A stretch of DNA of 64,000 nt. It comes from Dryocola clanedunensis subsp. sulfonylureivorans (GTDB taxonomy: Bacteria; Pseudomonadota; Gammaproteobacteria; Enterobacterales; Enterobacteriaceae). Position 1 is the first letter of the stretch. Each line of letters begins with the position of its first letter. The notes under the pieces were generated by a model, which had not been told where the DNA came from, did no database searches, and worked only from the letters and a program-made list of their open reading frames with translations. Of the stretch, positions 9,969 to 20,143 are shown one piece after another. Made by a program: the position numbers and the translations under genes. The stretch is taken from contig NZ_JAERMU010000019.1 in the NCBI RefSeq assembly GCF_016756775.1, positions 1-64,000 on the forward strand, written 5' to 3'.

Positions 9969-11303
9969 ATGTCTGAAATGACTCCACGCGAAATTGTCAG
10001 CGAACTTAACAAACACATCATTGGTCAGGATAACGCCAAGCGTTCCGTGGCCATTGCGTTACGTAACCGCTGGCGCCGTATGCAGCTGGACGAAGAGCTG
10101 CGCCATGAAGTGACGCCAAAAAACATTCTGATGATCGGCCCAACCGGCGTCGGTAAAACGGAAATTGCCCGCCGTCTGGCGAAGCTTGCTAACGCGCCTT
10201 TCATCAAAGTTGAAGCGACCAAGTTCACCGAAGTCGGCTATGTTGGTAAAGAAGTTGACTCTATCATCCGCGATCTGACCGATTCCGCGATGAAAATGGT
10301 TCGCCTGCAGTCCATTGATAAAAACCGCTATCGCGCCGAAGAGATGGCGGAAGAACGTATTCTTGATGCGCTGCTGCCACCGGCCAAGAACAACTGGGGC
10401 CAGAACGAAACGGCACCAGAGCCCTCTGCGGCGCGCCAGGCTTTCCGCAAGAAGCTGCGTGAAGGCGAGCTGGACGATAAAGAGATCGAAATCGATCTGG
10501 CGGCAGCCCCGATGGGCGTTGAAATCATGGCGCCTCCCGGCATGGAAGAGATGACCAGCCAGCTGCAGTCCATGTTCCAGAACCTGGGCGGCCAGAAGCA
10601 GAAGCCTCGCAAGCTGAAAATCAAAGAAGCGATGAAACTGCTGATTGAAGAAGAAGCGGCCAAGCTGGTTAACCCGGAAGAGCTGAAGCAGGACGCCATC
10701 GACGCGGTTGAGCAGCATGGCATCGTGTTTATCGACGAGATCGATAAAATCTGTAAACGCGAGGGCAACAGTTCAGGCCCTGACGTTTCCCGTGAAGGTG
10801 TGCAACGTGATTTACTGCCGCTGGTTGAAGGGTGCACGGTTTCAACTAAACACGGCATGGTCAAAACTGACCATATTCTGTTTATCGCATCCGGTGCGTT
10901 CCAGGTCGCCAAACCTTCTGACCTGATCCCTGAATTGCAGGGCCGTCTGCCGATTCGCGTTGAGCTTCAGGCGCTGACCGTGGAAGATTTCGAGCGCATC
11001 CTGACCGAGCCAAACGCGTCCATCACCGTGCAGTACAAGGCGCTGATGGGCACCGAAGGCGTGAACATCGACTTTACCGAAGACGGTATTCGTCGTATCG
11101 CCCAGGCTGCGTGGCAGGTGAATGAATCGACTGAAAACATCGGTGCCCGCCGTTTGCATACTGTGCTTGAGCGTCTGGTAGAAGATATCTCTTATGAGGC
11201 CAGCGATCTCAGCGGCGAGTCCATCATTATTGACGCCGATTACGTCAGTAAACATCTGGATGAGTTGGTAGCAGATGAAGATCTGAGCCGTTTTATCCTA
11301 TAA
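9969..11303 (+). CDS. hslU: ATP-dependent protease ATPase/unfoldase subunit HslU (ClpY)
   Basis: AAA+ unfoldase feeding substrates to HslV. 444 residues. Walker A GPTGVGKT at residues 57-64, pore-loop region with [14 protein letters not shown] (about 90-103), the I domain inserted in the middle (about 110-240), Walker [11 protein letters not shown] near 250-259, and C-terminal sensor-2 region [15 protein letters not shown]. The extreme C-terminus EDLSRFIL docks into HslV. Immediately follows hslV with GGATCCCCC between. A strong hairpin terminator follows. Confidence 0.98.
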   Translation: MSEMTPREIVSELNKHIIGQDNAKRSVAIALRNRWRRMQLDEELRHEVTPKNILMIGPTGVGKTEIARRLAKLANAPFIKVEATKFTEVGYVGKEVDSIIRDLTDSAMKMVRLQSIDKNRYRAEEMAEERILDALLPPAKNNWGQNETAPEPSAARQAFRKKLREGELDDKEIEIDLAAAPMGVEIMAPPGMEEMTSQLQSMFQNLGGQKQKPRKLKIKEAMKLLIEEEAAKLVNPEELKQDAIDAVEQHGIVFIDEIDKICKREGNSSGPDVSREGVQRDLLPLVEGCTVSTKHGMVKTDHILFIASGAFQVAKPSDLIPELQGRLPIRVELQALTVEDFERILTEPNASITVQYKALMGTEGVNIDFTEDGIRRIAQAAWQVNESTENIGARRLHTVLERLVEDISYEASDLSGESIIIDADYVSKHLDELVADEDLSRFIL

Positions 11304-11328
11304 TCGCGTACAACGTATCTTTTCCATG

Positions 11329-11359
11329 CAAAATGGGGGGCTCATGCCCTCCATTTTTT
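11329..11359 (+). terminator. hslVU terminator
   Basis: AATGGGGGGC-TCAT-GCCCTCCATTTTTTA: a long GC stem with one mismatch or wobble followed by six T residues, 26 nt after the hslU stop and just before menA. Confidence 0.8.
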
Positions 11360-11378
11360 ATTACTGGCACCCATAACA

Positions 11379-12308
11379 ATGAATGATTCACACTCAGTAA
11401 GCACCACCCAGGCGTGGCTGGAAAGCTTACGCCCTAAAACCCTTCCGCTGGCTTTTGCCTCTATTGTCTGCGGCTCCGCACTCGCTTACTGGCAGGGGAC
11501 ATTCGATTCTGCGGTAGCCCTGCTTGCGTTGCTGACGGCGGGCCTGCTGCAAATTTTGTCCAACCTCGCCAACGATTATGGCGACGCGATAAAAGGTAGC
11601 GATAAAGAAGACCGCATTGGGCCGTTGCGCGGCATGCAAAAGGGTGTGATTACTCAGGCACAGATGAAGCGGGCGCTAATTATCACCGTCGTGCTGATTT
11701 GTCTATCTGGCCTGTCGCTGGTCGCCGTCGCCTGTCGAACATGGGCTGACTTTGTCGGTTTCCTTGTGCTTGGGCTATTAGCTATTATCGCAGCCATTAC
11801 CTATACCGTAGGCACTCGCCCTTATGGCTACATGGGGCTGGGCGATATTTCCGTGCTGGTCTTTTTTGGCTGGCTGAGCGTGGCGGGGAGTTGGTATCTG
11901 CAGGCGCATACCCTGGCACCGTTAGTGTTCCTGCCGGCAACTGCGTGCGGCCTGCTGGCTACAGCAGTACTTAATATCAATAACCTACGCGATATCGACA
12001 GCGACCGCGAAAATGGCAAAAACACCCTGGCCGTTCGCCTTGGGCCGGTACTGGCTCGTCGCTACCATGTTTGCCTGCTGATGGGTGCTCTGCTTTGCCT
12101 GGCAGTCTTTAACCTCGTCTGGCTGAAAAATATCTGGGGCTGGTTATTCGTGCTGGCTGCCCCTCTGCTTATCAAGCAGGCGCTGTATGTCCTGCGTGAG
12201 TCAGAACCCGCAGCCATGCGCCCTATGCTTGAACGGACGGTAAAAGCGGCGCTGCTAATTAACCTGTTGTTTGCAGTGGGCATCGTGCTCAGCACGGTCC
12301 ATTTTTAG
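11379..12308 (+). CDS. menA: 1,4-dihydroxy-2-naphthoate octaprenyltransferase
   Basis: Integral membrane UbiA-family prenyltransferase that attaches the isoprenoid tail to DHNA in menaquinone synthesis. 309 residues (E. coli 308). Two aspartate-rich prenyl-diphosphate sites are seen: NDYGDAIKGSDKEDR near 67-81 and NNLRDIDSDRENGKNT near 197-212. Eight or nine hydrophobic spans surround them. The start ATG at 11379 has no strong Shine-Dalgarno but gives the family N-terminus with the QAWLESLRPKTLPLA segment. Located between hslU and rraA as in E. coli. Confidence 0.97.
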   Translation: MNDSHSVSTTQAWLESLRPKTLPLAFASIVCGSALAYWQGTFDSAVALLALLTAGLLQILSNLANDYGDAIKGSDKEDRIGPLRGMQKGVITQAQMKRALIITVVLICLSGLSLVAVACRTWADFVGFLVLGLLAIIAAITYTVGTRPYGYMGLGDISVLVFFGWLSVAGSWYLQAHTLAPLVFLPATACGLLATAVLNINNLRDIDSDRENGKNTLAVRLGPVLARRYHVCLLMGALLCLAVFNLVWLKNIWGWLFVLAAPLLIKQALYVLRESEPAAMRPMLERTVKAALLINLLFAVGIVLSTVHF

Positions 12309-12399
12309 CTGATAAATATCAATTAACAATTGATGGTTTTGCCAACAGTTAACATTAAGCGATATACTGACAACTCCGGCAGCAGATGGACCTTAACCT

Positions 12400-12885
12400 A
12401 TGAAATATGATACCTCCGAGCTTTGCGACATCTATCAGGAAGATGTCAACGTCGTTGAACCGCTGTTTTCCAACTTTGGTGGGCGGTCGTCCTTTGGCGG
12501 GCAAATCATTACGGTGAAATGTTTCGAGGACAACGGGTTGCTTTACGATCTGCTCGAACAGAATGGCCGTGGCCGTATTCTGCTGGTTGACGGCGGCGGC
12601 TCAGTGCGCCGTGCGCTGGTGGACGCAGAGCTGGCACGCCTTGCGGCTCAAAATGAGTGGGAAGGCATTGTCGTCTATGGCGCAGTACGCCAGGTGGACG
12701 ATCTTGAAGAGCTGGATATCGGCATTCAGGCTATTGCCGCCATTCCGGTAGGCTCTGCGGGTGAAGGTATCGGCGAGAGCGATGTGCGCGTCAATTTTGG
12801 CGGTGTGACCTTCTTCTCTGGCGACCACCTGTATGCCGATAACACGGGCATTATTCTTTCTGAAGACCCGCTCGATATCGAATAG
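12400..12885 (+). CDS. rraA: Regulator of ribonuclease activity A
   Basis: Small trimeric ring protein that binds the C-terminal scaffold of RNase E and inhibits mRNA decay. 161 residues, as in E. coli. The DLCD-type start [16 protein letters not shown] and the glycine-rich [15 protein letters not shown], with [17 protein letters not shown], are typical of the RraA/HMG-aldolase-like fold. A possible -10 TATACT lies about 40 nt upstream, fitting the known independent promoter of rraA. Followed by a strong terminator shared with convergent zapB. Confidence 0.97.
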   Translation: MKYDTSELCDIYQEDVNVVEPLFSNFGGRSSFGGQIITVKCFEDNGLLYDLLEQNGRGRILLVDGGGSVRRALVDAELARLAAQNEWEGIVVYGAVRQVDDLEELDIGIQAIAAIPVGSAGEGIGESDVRVNFGGVTFFSGDHLYADNTGIILSEDPLDIE

Positions 12886-12900
12886 ACGAAGACTGAATAG

Positions 12901-12935
12901 CAAAACGGGCGCCCTGGGGCGCCCGTTTTATTTTA
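12901..12935. terminator. Bidirectional terminator between rraA and zapB
   Basis: AAAACGGGCGCC-CTGG-GGCGCCCGTTTT is a perfect 12-bp stem with A and T flanks, located between the two convergent stops. Confidence 0.9.
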
Positions 12936-12944
12936 AGCCTGAGC

Positions 12945-13184
12945 TTACACTTCTTCCATTTTGCCCAGCAGCGCGTGCAGACGCTCCTGCCAGACATGCT
13001 GTTGTTCTTTCAGAGAACCGTTCTCACGGATCAGCTCTTCGTGATTACCCTGCGCCTGCTGCACTTCCTGAGCCAGGCTGTTATTTTTTTCTTTCAGCTC
13101 TTCGATTTCCATCTGTAACAACGTGATAGTGTCAATCGCCTGCTGTACTTTCGATTCTAGTTTTTCAAACACTTCAAATGACAT
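12945..13184 (-). CDS. zapB: Cell division factor ZapB
   Basis: Small coiled-coil protein that binds ZapA and strengthens the Z ring. 79 residues, nearly all one coiled coil ([20 protein letters not shown] onward to the C-terminus). The start [10 protein letters not shown] at 13184 was chosen over an upstream in-frame ATG (13262) because it is the family N-terminus and is preceded by GGAGAG on the minus strand. Convergent with rraA and divergent from glpF. Confidence 0.96.
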   Translation of the reverse strand: MSFEVFEKLESKVQQAIDTITLLQMEIEELKEKNNSLAQEVQQAQGNHEELIRENGSLKEQQHVWQERLHALLGKMEEV

Positions 13185-13622
13185 TCCAATCTCTCCTGAA
13201 TTGCAAGGCGTTGATGGATGGCTATCCTCGTCCCGGCTCACCGGCGACGCCTTAATGAACATATGCGCACCACGCAGCGTTACCCGATTGTAAGTAGCGC
13301 AGCACCGCGTGTCCAGCGGCTTCCGGCGCTCTTTGCGTTACAGGACGTTTTTAAGCGCATGCTTAAAGACAGCACTCCTCTTCAGCACTCTTTGTTAACA
13401 TAATGATTAACAAAGCACCGTTATCCCCCTGCCCTCACTGTGTGTTAATGCGCCTCTTTTAGCGCGCAAACGAGCATTTTCTTGACGTGACACGCAAAAT
13501 TTAAGTTCGATATTTCTCGTTTATGTTCGTTAACGATAAATTAACACTATGCCTACACGGCACCAGGGTGGCATGGACGCTCAACTTACAATAACCATTA
13601 ATTTTGCCTTCAGGACCCTACT
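13185..13622. promoter_or_regulatory. zapB-glpF divergent intergenic region with GlpR operators
   Basis: 438 bp without a gene I accept. Next to glpF lie two tandem GlpR-like operators: AAGTTCGATATTTCTCGTTT (about 13503-13522) and ATGTTCGTTAACGATAAATT (13523-13542), resembling the WATGTTCGWT half-site consensus. CRP control is expected from E. coli, but I see only weak matches (around 13485-13500). Farther away are two short perfect hairpins, TTTAAGC-GCAT-GCTTAAA (13350-13367) and CTTTGTTAA-N8-TTAACAAAG (13390-13415), of unknown role. Confidence 0.7.
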
Positions 13623-14474
13623 ATGAGTCAGACAGCTTCTCCAACCTTAAAAGGCCAGTGCATCGCAGAGTTTATGGGCACCGCATTGTTGATTTTCTTC
13701 GGTGTCGGGTGCGTGGCCGCAATGAAAGTGGCAGGCGCAAGCTTCGGGCAGTGGGAAATCAGCATCATCTGGGGTTTAGGGGTGGCGATGGCTATCTACT
13801 TGACCGCCGGGGTCTCTGGTGCGCACCTCAACCCTGCTGTTACCGTTGCACTGTGGCTGTTCGCCTGCTTTGAGCGCCGCAAAGTTTTGCCGTTTATTGT
13901 GTCCCAGATCGCAGGGGCGTTCTGCTCAGCGGCGCTGGTCTACGGCCTGTATTACAATCTTTTCCTCGATTATGAACAAACCCACCACATGGTGCGCGGC
14001 AGCGTAGAGAGCCTTGATTTAGCCGGGATCTTCTCAACCTATCCAAACCCGCATATCAACCTGGTGCAGGCGTTTGCCGTTGAGATGGTGATTACCGCGA
14101 TTCTGATGGGCGTAATTCTGGCGCTAACCGACGACGGCAACGGCGTTCCCCGTGGGCCGCTGGCGCCGCTGCTGATTGGCCTGCTGATTGCGGTCATTGG
14201 CGCATCTATGGGGCCATTAACCGGCTTCGCCATGAACCCGGCCCGTGACTTTGGACCAAAACTGTTTGCCTGGCTTGCGGGCTGGGGCGAAGTCGCCTTT
14301 ACTGGCGGCAAAGATATTCCTTACTTCCTGATACCCGTTTTTGGCCCGCTGACGGGCGCGATATTAGGCGCGTTCGGGTATCGTAAATTCATTGGTCGCC
14401 ACTTGCCGTGCGACGTTTGCGAGGATGCCGAAGAGAAAACGCAGGCCTCCTCGACGCAGCAAAATGCTTCTTAA
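13623..14474 (+). CDS. glpF: Glycerol facilitator GlpF (aquaglyceroporin)
   Basis: Inner-membrane channel for glycerol diffusion. 283 residues (E. coli 281). Both NPA half-helix motifs of the aquaporin family are present: HLNPAVTVA near residue 68 and MNPARDFGP near residue 203. The Asp after the second motif is characteristic of glycerol rather than water channels. Six hydrophobic spans. First gene of glpFKX, with glpK starting 25 nt after its stop. Expression should be repressed by GlpR and activated by CRP from the upstream region. Confidence 0.98.
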   Translation: MSQTASPTLKGQCIAEFMGTALLIFFGVGCVAAMKVAGASFGQWEISIIWGLGVAMAIYLTAGVSGAHLNPAVTVALWLFACFERRKVLPFIVSQIAGAFCSAALVYGLYYNLFLDYEQTHHMVRGSVESLDLAGIFSTYPNPHINLVQAFAVEMVITAILMGVILALTDDGNGVPRGPLAPLLIGLLIAVIGASMGPLTGFAMNPARDFGPKLFAWLAGWGEVAFTGGKDIPYFLIPVFGPLTGAILGAFGYRKFIGRHLPCDVCEDAEEKTQASSTQQNAS

Positions 14475-14484
14475 GCTCCACTGA

Positions 14485-16014
<1,530 letters not shown>

Positions 16015-16034
16015 GGACAGTTCCCCCGCCTCAC

Positions 16035-16066
16035 AGACCCCTCCCGTCAGGGTTGGGGTCTTTCTA
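16035..16066 (+). terminator. Hairpin between glpK and glpX
   Basis: AGACCCC-T-CCC-GTCA-GGG-TT-GGGGTCT followed by TTCT. A stable stem with a short T-run; probably a partial terminator that lowers glpX relative to glpFK, or protects the glpFK mRNA end. Confidence 0.6.
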
Positions 16067-16109
16067 TGCTACACTTCGCCGCAATTCTGTTTTGTTAAAA
16101 GAGCCTCTT

Positions 16110-17120
16110 ATGAAACGTGAACTTGCGATTGAATTCTCCCGTGTAACCGAAGCTGCCGCGCTTGCCGGCTACAAATGGCTGGGACGCGGCGACAAAAACA
16201 CCGCTGACGGCGCAGCCGTTCACGCCATGCGTATCGTCCTCAATCAGGTCAATATCGACGGCCAGATTGTGATTGGCGAAGGGGAAATCGACGAAGCGCC
16301 AATGCTCTATATTGGTGAAAAAGTCGGTACCGGCCAGGGTGATGCGGTGGATATCGCCGTCGACCCCATCGAAGGCACCCGCATGACGGCAATGGGCCAG
16401 GCCAACGCACTGGCCGTACTGGCCGTCGGTGATAAGGGCACCTTCCTGAACGCGCCCGATATGTATATGGAAAAGCTGATTGTTGGCCCGGGTGCGGCGG
16501 GCATCATCGATCTGAACCTGCCGCTGGCGCAGAACCTTCACAATATCGCCGTCGCCCTTAATAAGCCGCTGAGCGAACTGACCGTTACCATTCTTGCCAA
16601 GCCACGCCACGACGCCACCATCGCAGAAATGCAGAAACTGGGCGTCCGAGTGTTTGCTATTCCTGATGGTGACGTTGCGGCATCGATTCTGACCTGTATG
16701 CCGGACAGCGAAGTGGACGTGATGTATGGCATCGGCGGCGCGCCTGAAGGGGTGATATCTGCCGCGGTGATTCGCGCGCTGGACGGCGATATGCAGGGCC
16801 GCCTTCTGGCCCGCCATCAGGTTAAGGGCGATAGCGAAGAAAATCGTCGCCTGGGCGAGCAAGAGCTGGAGCGCTGTAGAGCGATGGGCATTGAGGCAGG
16901 CAAGGTGCTGAAGCTGGATGACATGGCGCATAACGACAACGTTATTTTCTCCGCCACCGGGATCACAAAAGGTGATCTGCTGGAAGGGATCACTCGTAAA
17001 GGCAATATGGCGACGACCGAAACGCTGTTAATTCGCGGTAAGTCACGCACCATTCGCCGCATCAAATCCATTCACTTCCTCGACCGAAAGGACACGGACG
17101 TGCAGACTCACATACTTTGA
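16110..17120 (+). CDS. glpX: Fructose-1,6-bisphosphatase class II
   Basis: Mn-dependent gluconeogenic phosphatase converting fructose 1,6-bisphosphate to fructose 6-phosphate. 336 residues, identical to the E. coli length. Metal and phosphate sites IGEGEIDEAPMLYIGE (near 55-70) and AVDPIEGT (near 83-90) are intact. The start MKRELAIEFSRVTE at 16110 is the family N-terminus; an upstream in-frame extension to 16053 is rejected because it would read through the glpK-glpX hairpin. Third gene of the glycerol operon, consistent with growth on glycerol requiring gluconeogenesis. Confidence 0.97.
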   Translation: MKRELAIEFSRVTEAAALAGYKWLGRGDKNTADGAAVHAMRIVLNQVNIDGQIVIGEGEIDEAPMLYIGEKVGTGQGDAVDIAVDPIEGTRMTAMGQANALAVLAVGDKGTFLNAPDMYMEKLIVGPGAAGIIDLNLPLAQNLHNIAVALNKPLSELTVTILAKPRHDATIAEMQKLGVRVFAIPDGDVAASILTCMPDSEVDVMYGIGGAPEGVISAAVIRALDGDMQGRLLARHQVKGDSEENRRLGEQELERCRAMGIEAGKVLKLDDMAHNDNVIFSATGITKGDLLEGITRKGNMATTETLLIRGKSRTIRRIKSIHFLDRKDTDVQTHIL

Positions 17121-17218
17121 GTCCATCGTTTGTCTGATTGAGCTTTCCAGCTTCCTCAGGCTGGAAATCTCTCACCGTTCTGGTGAAGATAGGCTAAAAG
17201 CATGCACAGGAGCGCAAC

Positions 17219-17965
17219 ATGGCGGATTGGGTTAAAGGCAAAGTCACTCAGGTTCAGCACTGGACCGATTCTCTTTTCAGCCTGACGGTACAGGCTCCTG
17301 TTGCGCCGTTTACCGCCGGGCAATTCACAAAGCTGGGCCTGGAAATTGACGGCGAGCGCGTACAGCGCGCCTACTCGTACGTCAACGCGCCGGGAAATCC
17401 TGATTTAGAGTTCTATCTGGTTAACGTGCCGGAAGGAAAGCTCAGCCCTCGCCTGCACGTCATGCAGCCGGGTGACGAGGTCATGCTGGTCAGCGAGGCC
17501 GCTGGTTTCTTCGTGCTGAATGAGGTTCCTGACTGCAAAACGTTGTGGATGCTGGCGACCGGTACCGCCCTGGGCCCCTATCTTTCTATTCTTCAGGAAG
17601 GCAGGGATCTTGAGCGTTTCGAGAACATCGTTTTGCTTCACGCGGTGCGTTATGCCAACGACCTGAGCTATCTGCCTTTGATGCAAGAATTGCAGCAGCG
17701 CTATGAGGGGAAATTGCGTATTCAGACCGTGGTCAGCCGTGAAACTATGGCAGGTTCACTCACCGGGCGAGTGCCAGCACTGATTGAAAGCGGCGAGCTG
17801 GAAGCGGCGGTTGGCCTGTCGATGGACACGGAATCCAGCCACGTCATGCTGTGCGGTAACCCACAGATGGTGCGCGATACCCAGCAATTACTGAAAGAAA
17901 CCCGGCAGATGACCAAACATTTACGTCGCCGTCCGGGCCATATGACCGCTGAGCACTACTGGTAA
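17219..17965 (+). CDS. fpr: Ferredoxin/flavodoxin-NADP+ reductase
   Basis: FAD enzyme that moves electrons between NADPH and flavodoxin or ferredoxin; part of the SoxRS response in E. coli. 248 residues, family length. FAD-binding RAYSYVNAP (about 50-58), NADP pyrophosphate region MLATGTALGPYLSILQ (about 112-127) and the C-terminal HYW are present. Own promoter region of about 100 bp; a hairpin TTTCCAGC-N7-GGCTGGAAA (17145-17168) in it may end glpX transcription. I did not resolve a SoxS box. Confidence 0.97.
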   Translation: MADWVKGKVTQVQHWTDSLFSLTVQAPVAPFTAGQFTKLGLEIDGERVQRAYSYVNAPGNPDLEFYLVNVPEGKLSPRLHVMQPGDEVMLVSEAAGFFVLNEVPDCKTLWMLATGTALGPYLSILQEGRDLERFENIVLLHAVRYANDLSYLPLMQELQQRYEGKLRIQTVVSRETMAGSLTGRVPALIESGELEAAVGLSMDTESSHVMLCGNPQMVRDTQQLLKETRQMTKHLRRRPGHMTAEHYW

Positions 17966-17967
17966 AT

Positions 17968-18387
17968 CTAGCGGTATTTTACGTCGCTGGTATCTTTCCC
18001 AAAGCGGTTCTCACCCTGGGTGCCAACAAAGGCGCCCAGGTCGATGAGCATCATGACAAAAATCAGCGTCGGAATAAAACGGCCCAGTCCCCACTGTGCC
18101 AGCGAACCGAACACTTCCCAGTTACCCGCCAGCAGCAGCCAGGCCGGGATGAACATCAATGCCCACCAGCCTTTTTTATTACGATCGTGCAGACGCTTAA
18201 CGATCACCGCAGCCGTGGGAATCAATGACCCTGAGAGGGCCAGTCCGGCAATCGAATAAGAAATCAGCTCGCTTCCGGCCAGGGTGAAAATGACGATCAG
18301 TGCGACAATCCACACGCCAATCCAGATCCAGAAGTCGCGACGCCCGATTCGGCCATTAAAGTTGAACAGCCACTGCTGTATGGTCAT
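17968..18387 (-). CDS. yiiR: DUF805 inner-membrane protein
   Basis: 139 residues with an N-terminal FNGRIGRRDFWIWIGVWI signature and four predicted hydrophobic spans, typical of DUF805 proteins such as E. coli YiiR, which lies in the same place between fpr and yiiQ. RLHDRNKKGWWAL is the conserved cytoplasmic loop. Function is not established. Stop codon lies 2 nt beyond the convergent fpr stop. Confidence 0.9.
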   Translation of the reverse strand: MTIQQWLFNFNGRIGRRDFWIWIGVWIVALIVIFTLAGSELISYSIAGLALSGSLIPTAAVIVKRLHDRNKKGWWALMFIPAWLLLAGNWEVFGSLAQWGLGRFIPTLIFVMMLIDLGAFVGTQGENRFGKDTSDVKYR

Positions 18388-18499
18388 GGGGAGATCCTTG
18401 AGAAATTTATGCTGTGTAGTGTACCCTGGCGGCCCTGGTTTTTGACAAGCTAACAGAATGCCGATTTAATCGTGGCTTCAATATCAGGAGAATCTGTCG

Positions 18500-19099
18500 A
18501 TGAAATATCTGCTCTGTGCCCTCGCGCTGTTCACACTGCCTGTCGCAGTGAGCCGGGCAGATCCACCAACCGACACGCCGACGACCCTACCTGCGGCACC
18601 CTATTTATTACCCGGCTCTCCGACTTTTGATCTGACTATCGCCCAGTATCGGGAGAAATTTAATATCGATAACCCAACGCTACCGATCAGTGAATTTCGC
18701 TCAATTGACTCCAGTCGTGACAAAGCCAACCTGACTCGGGCTGCCAGCAAGATTAACGAAAATTTCTACGCCTCCACGGCGCTGGAGCGCGGAACACTAA
18801 AGATTAAGTCGATGCAAATGACCTGGCTTCCTATCCAGGGGCCAGAGCAAAAAGCCGCTCGCGCAAAGGCGATGGATTATATGGCGGCCATGCTGCGTAG
18901 CTTTACACCTACGTTTTCTAAGCAGCAAAGTCAGGAGCGACTAAGCAAACTTCTTAGCGCGGGCAAACACAAACGCTATCTGGCACAGAACGAAGGCGCT
19001 TTGCGTTATGTCGTATCAGATAACGGCGAAAAAGGGCTAACTGTCGCAGTTGAACCGATTAAGCTGGCGCTATCGGAAAGCTTAAACACCAATGAATAA
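18500..19099 (+). CDS. yiiQ: Secreted DUF1454 protein
   Basis: 199 residues with a clear signal peptide (MKYLLCALALFTLPVAVSRA, cleavage probably after ...SRA). The mature part matches the DUF1454 pattern of E. coli YiiQ by position (between yiiR and tpiA), length and the QMTWLPIQGPEQKAARAKAM stretch. Probably periplasmic; function unknown. AGGAGAA precedes the ATG. Confidence 0.88.
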   Translation: MKYLLCALALFTLPVAVSRADPPTDTPTTLPAAPYLLPGSPTFDLTIAQYREKFNIDNPTLPISEFRSIDSSRDKANLTRAASKINENFYASTALERGTLKIKSMQMTWLPIQGPEQKAARAKAMDYMAAMLRSFTPTFSKQQSQERLSKLLSAGKHKRYLAQNEGALRYVVSDNGEKGLTVAVEPIKLALSESLNTNE

Positions 19100-19155
19100 A
19101 TGACAAAAAGCAAAGCCTTTAGCCCGTTGAGTCTCTATACTATTTCACAGACCAT

Positions 19156-19180
19156 GCTGCCCCCAGGGCAGCCATTTTTT
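19156..19180 (+). terminator. Terminator-like hairpin upstream of tpiA
   Basis: GCTGCCC-CCA-GGGCAGC followed by CATTTTTT. It ends 28 nt before the tpiA ATG and lies downstream of a TATACT (19136-19141) that could be the tpiA -10. It is either the yiiQ terminator or an attenuator inside the tpiA leader. Confidence 0.6.
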
Positions 19181-19208
19181 AATTTGCATGACCTTGTGGA
19201 GAATTAAG

Positions 19209-19976
19209 ATGCGACATCCTTTAGTGATGGGTAACTGGAAACTAAACGGCAGCAAGCATATGGTTCACGAGCTGATCGCGGGCCTGCGTAAAGAGCTGGC
19301 TGGCGTTGATGGTTGTGGCGTAGCTATCGCTCCTCCTACCGTCTATCTGGACCTGGCAAAACACGCCGCTTCCGGCAGCCACATCATTCTTGGTGCTCAG
19401 AACGTTGACGTGAACCTGTCTGGCGCATTCACCGGTGAAATCTCCGCTGACATGCTGAAAGATATCGGTGCTAAATACATCATCATCGGTCACTCTGAAC
19501 GCCGTACCTACCACGCTGAATCTGATGAGCAGATCGCGAAGCAGTTCGCCATCCTGAAACAGGTCGGCCTGACCCCTGTTCTGTGTATCGGTGAAACCGA
19601 CGCGGAAAACGAAGCGGGCAAAACTGAAGAAGTTTGCGCACGTCAGATTGATGCTGTTCTGAAGACTCAGGGCGCGGCAGCTTTCGAAGGCGCGGTAATT
19701 GCTTACGAACCTGTTTGGGCAATCGGTACTGGCAAATCAGCTACCCCAGCTCAGGCTCAGGCCGTGCACAAATTCATTCGCGACCATATCGCTAAAGCGG
19801 ACGCGAAAGTGGCTGAACAAGTCATTATCCAGTACGGCGGTTCCGTAAACGATAAAAATGCAGCAGAGCTGTTTGCTCAGCCGGACATCGACGGCGCGCT
19901 GGTTGGCGGTGCATCCCTGAAGGCTGACGCTTTCGCGGTGATCGTGAAGGCAGCAGCAGAAGCGAAAAAAGCGTAA
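19209..19976 (+). CDS. tpiA: Triosephosphate isomerase
   Basis: Glycolytic enzyme interconverting dihydroxyacetone phosphate and glyceraldehyde 3-phosphate. 255 residues, as in E. coli. Catalytic residues are all visible: Lys11 in GNWKLNG, His95 in IIGHSERR, Glu167 in [12 protein letters not shown], and the phosphate loop QYGGSV. The start [11 protein letters not shown] at 19209 follows TGTGGAGAATTAAG; an upstream in-frame ATG (19188) has no good ribosome site. Codon use is that of a highly expressed gene. Followed by an 81-bp repeat and then a terminator. Confidence 0.98.
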   Translation: MRHPLVMGNWKLNGSKHMVHELIAGLRKELAGVDGCGVAIAPPTVYLDLAKHAASGSHIILGAQNVDVNLSGAFTGEISADMLKDIGAKYIIIGHSERRTYHAESDEQIAKQFAILKQVGLTPVLCIGETDAENEAGKTEEVCARQIDAVLKTQGAAAFEGAVIAYEPVWAIGTGKSATPAQAQAVHKFIRDHIAKADAKVAEQVIIQYGGSVNDKNAAELFAQPDIDGALVGGASLKADAFAVIVKAAAEAKKA

Positions 19977-19999
19977 GTTTCGCTACTTCGTATCAGAAT

Positions 20000-20080
20000 A
20001 AGGAAAATCAATTCATTGATTTTCGCCCGCTTATCACAAAGAAGGAAAAACCACGCTTTTTCCTTCTTTGTCAGCAATCT
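20000..20080 (-). repeat. 81-bp two-hairpin repeat, copy A
   Basis: Read on the minus strand this is nearly identical to 30654-30734 (three differences in 81 bases). It contains a 15-bp stem (ACAAAGAAGGAAAAA, loop GCGTGG, complementary arm) and a 9-10-bp stem GAAAATCAA-TGAA-TTGATTTTC. It sits between the tpiA stop and its terminator. I do not recognise it as REP, ERIC, or a boxC unit. Confidence 0.85.
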
Positions 20081-20106
20081 AAGGCTCCGCTTGCGGGGCC
20101 TTTTTT
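20081..20106 (+). terminator. tpiA terminator
   Basis: AAGGC-T-CCGC-TT-GCGG-G-GCCTTTTTTT forms a stem with one T-G pair and a run of seven T residues, directly after repeat copy A. Confidence 0.8.
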
Positions 20107-20143
20107 AATGGAGTCCGTTTACAACTCTCTAAAAACAGAGGCC

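Noticed and set aside
10059-10718. 219-codon open frame antisense to hslU (and a similar 181-codon frame antisense to hslV at 9384-9929)
   Set aside because: Both are complements of conserved coding sequence with compositionally biased products and no independent support.
13218-13403. 61-codon open frame in the zapB-glpF spacer
   Set aside because: No ribosome site, no homology that I recognise, and the region is a regulatory spacer in relatives.
16095-16931. 278-codon open frame antisense to glpX
   Set aside because: Shadow of a well-conserved gene; no recognisable protein motifs and no ribosome site.
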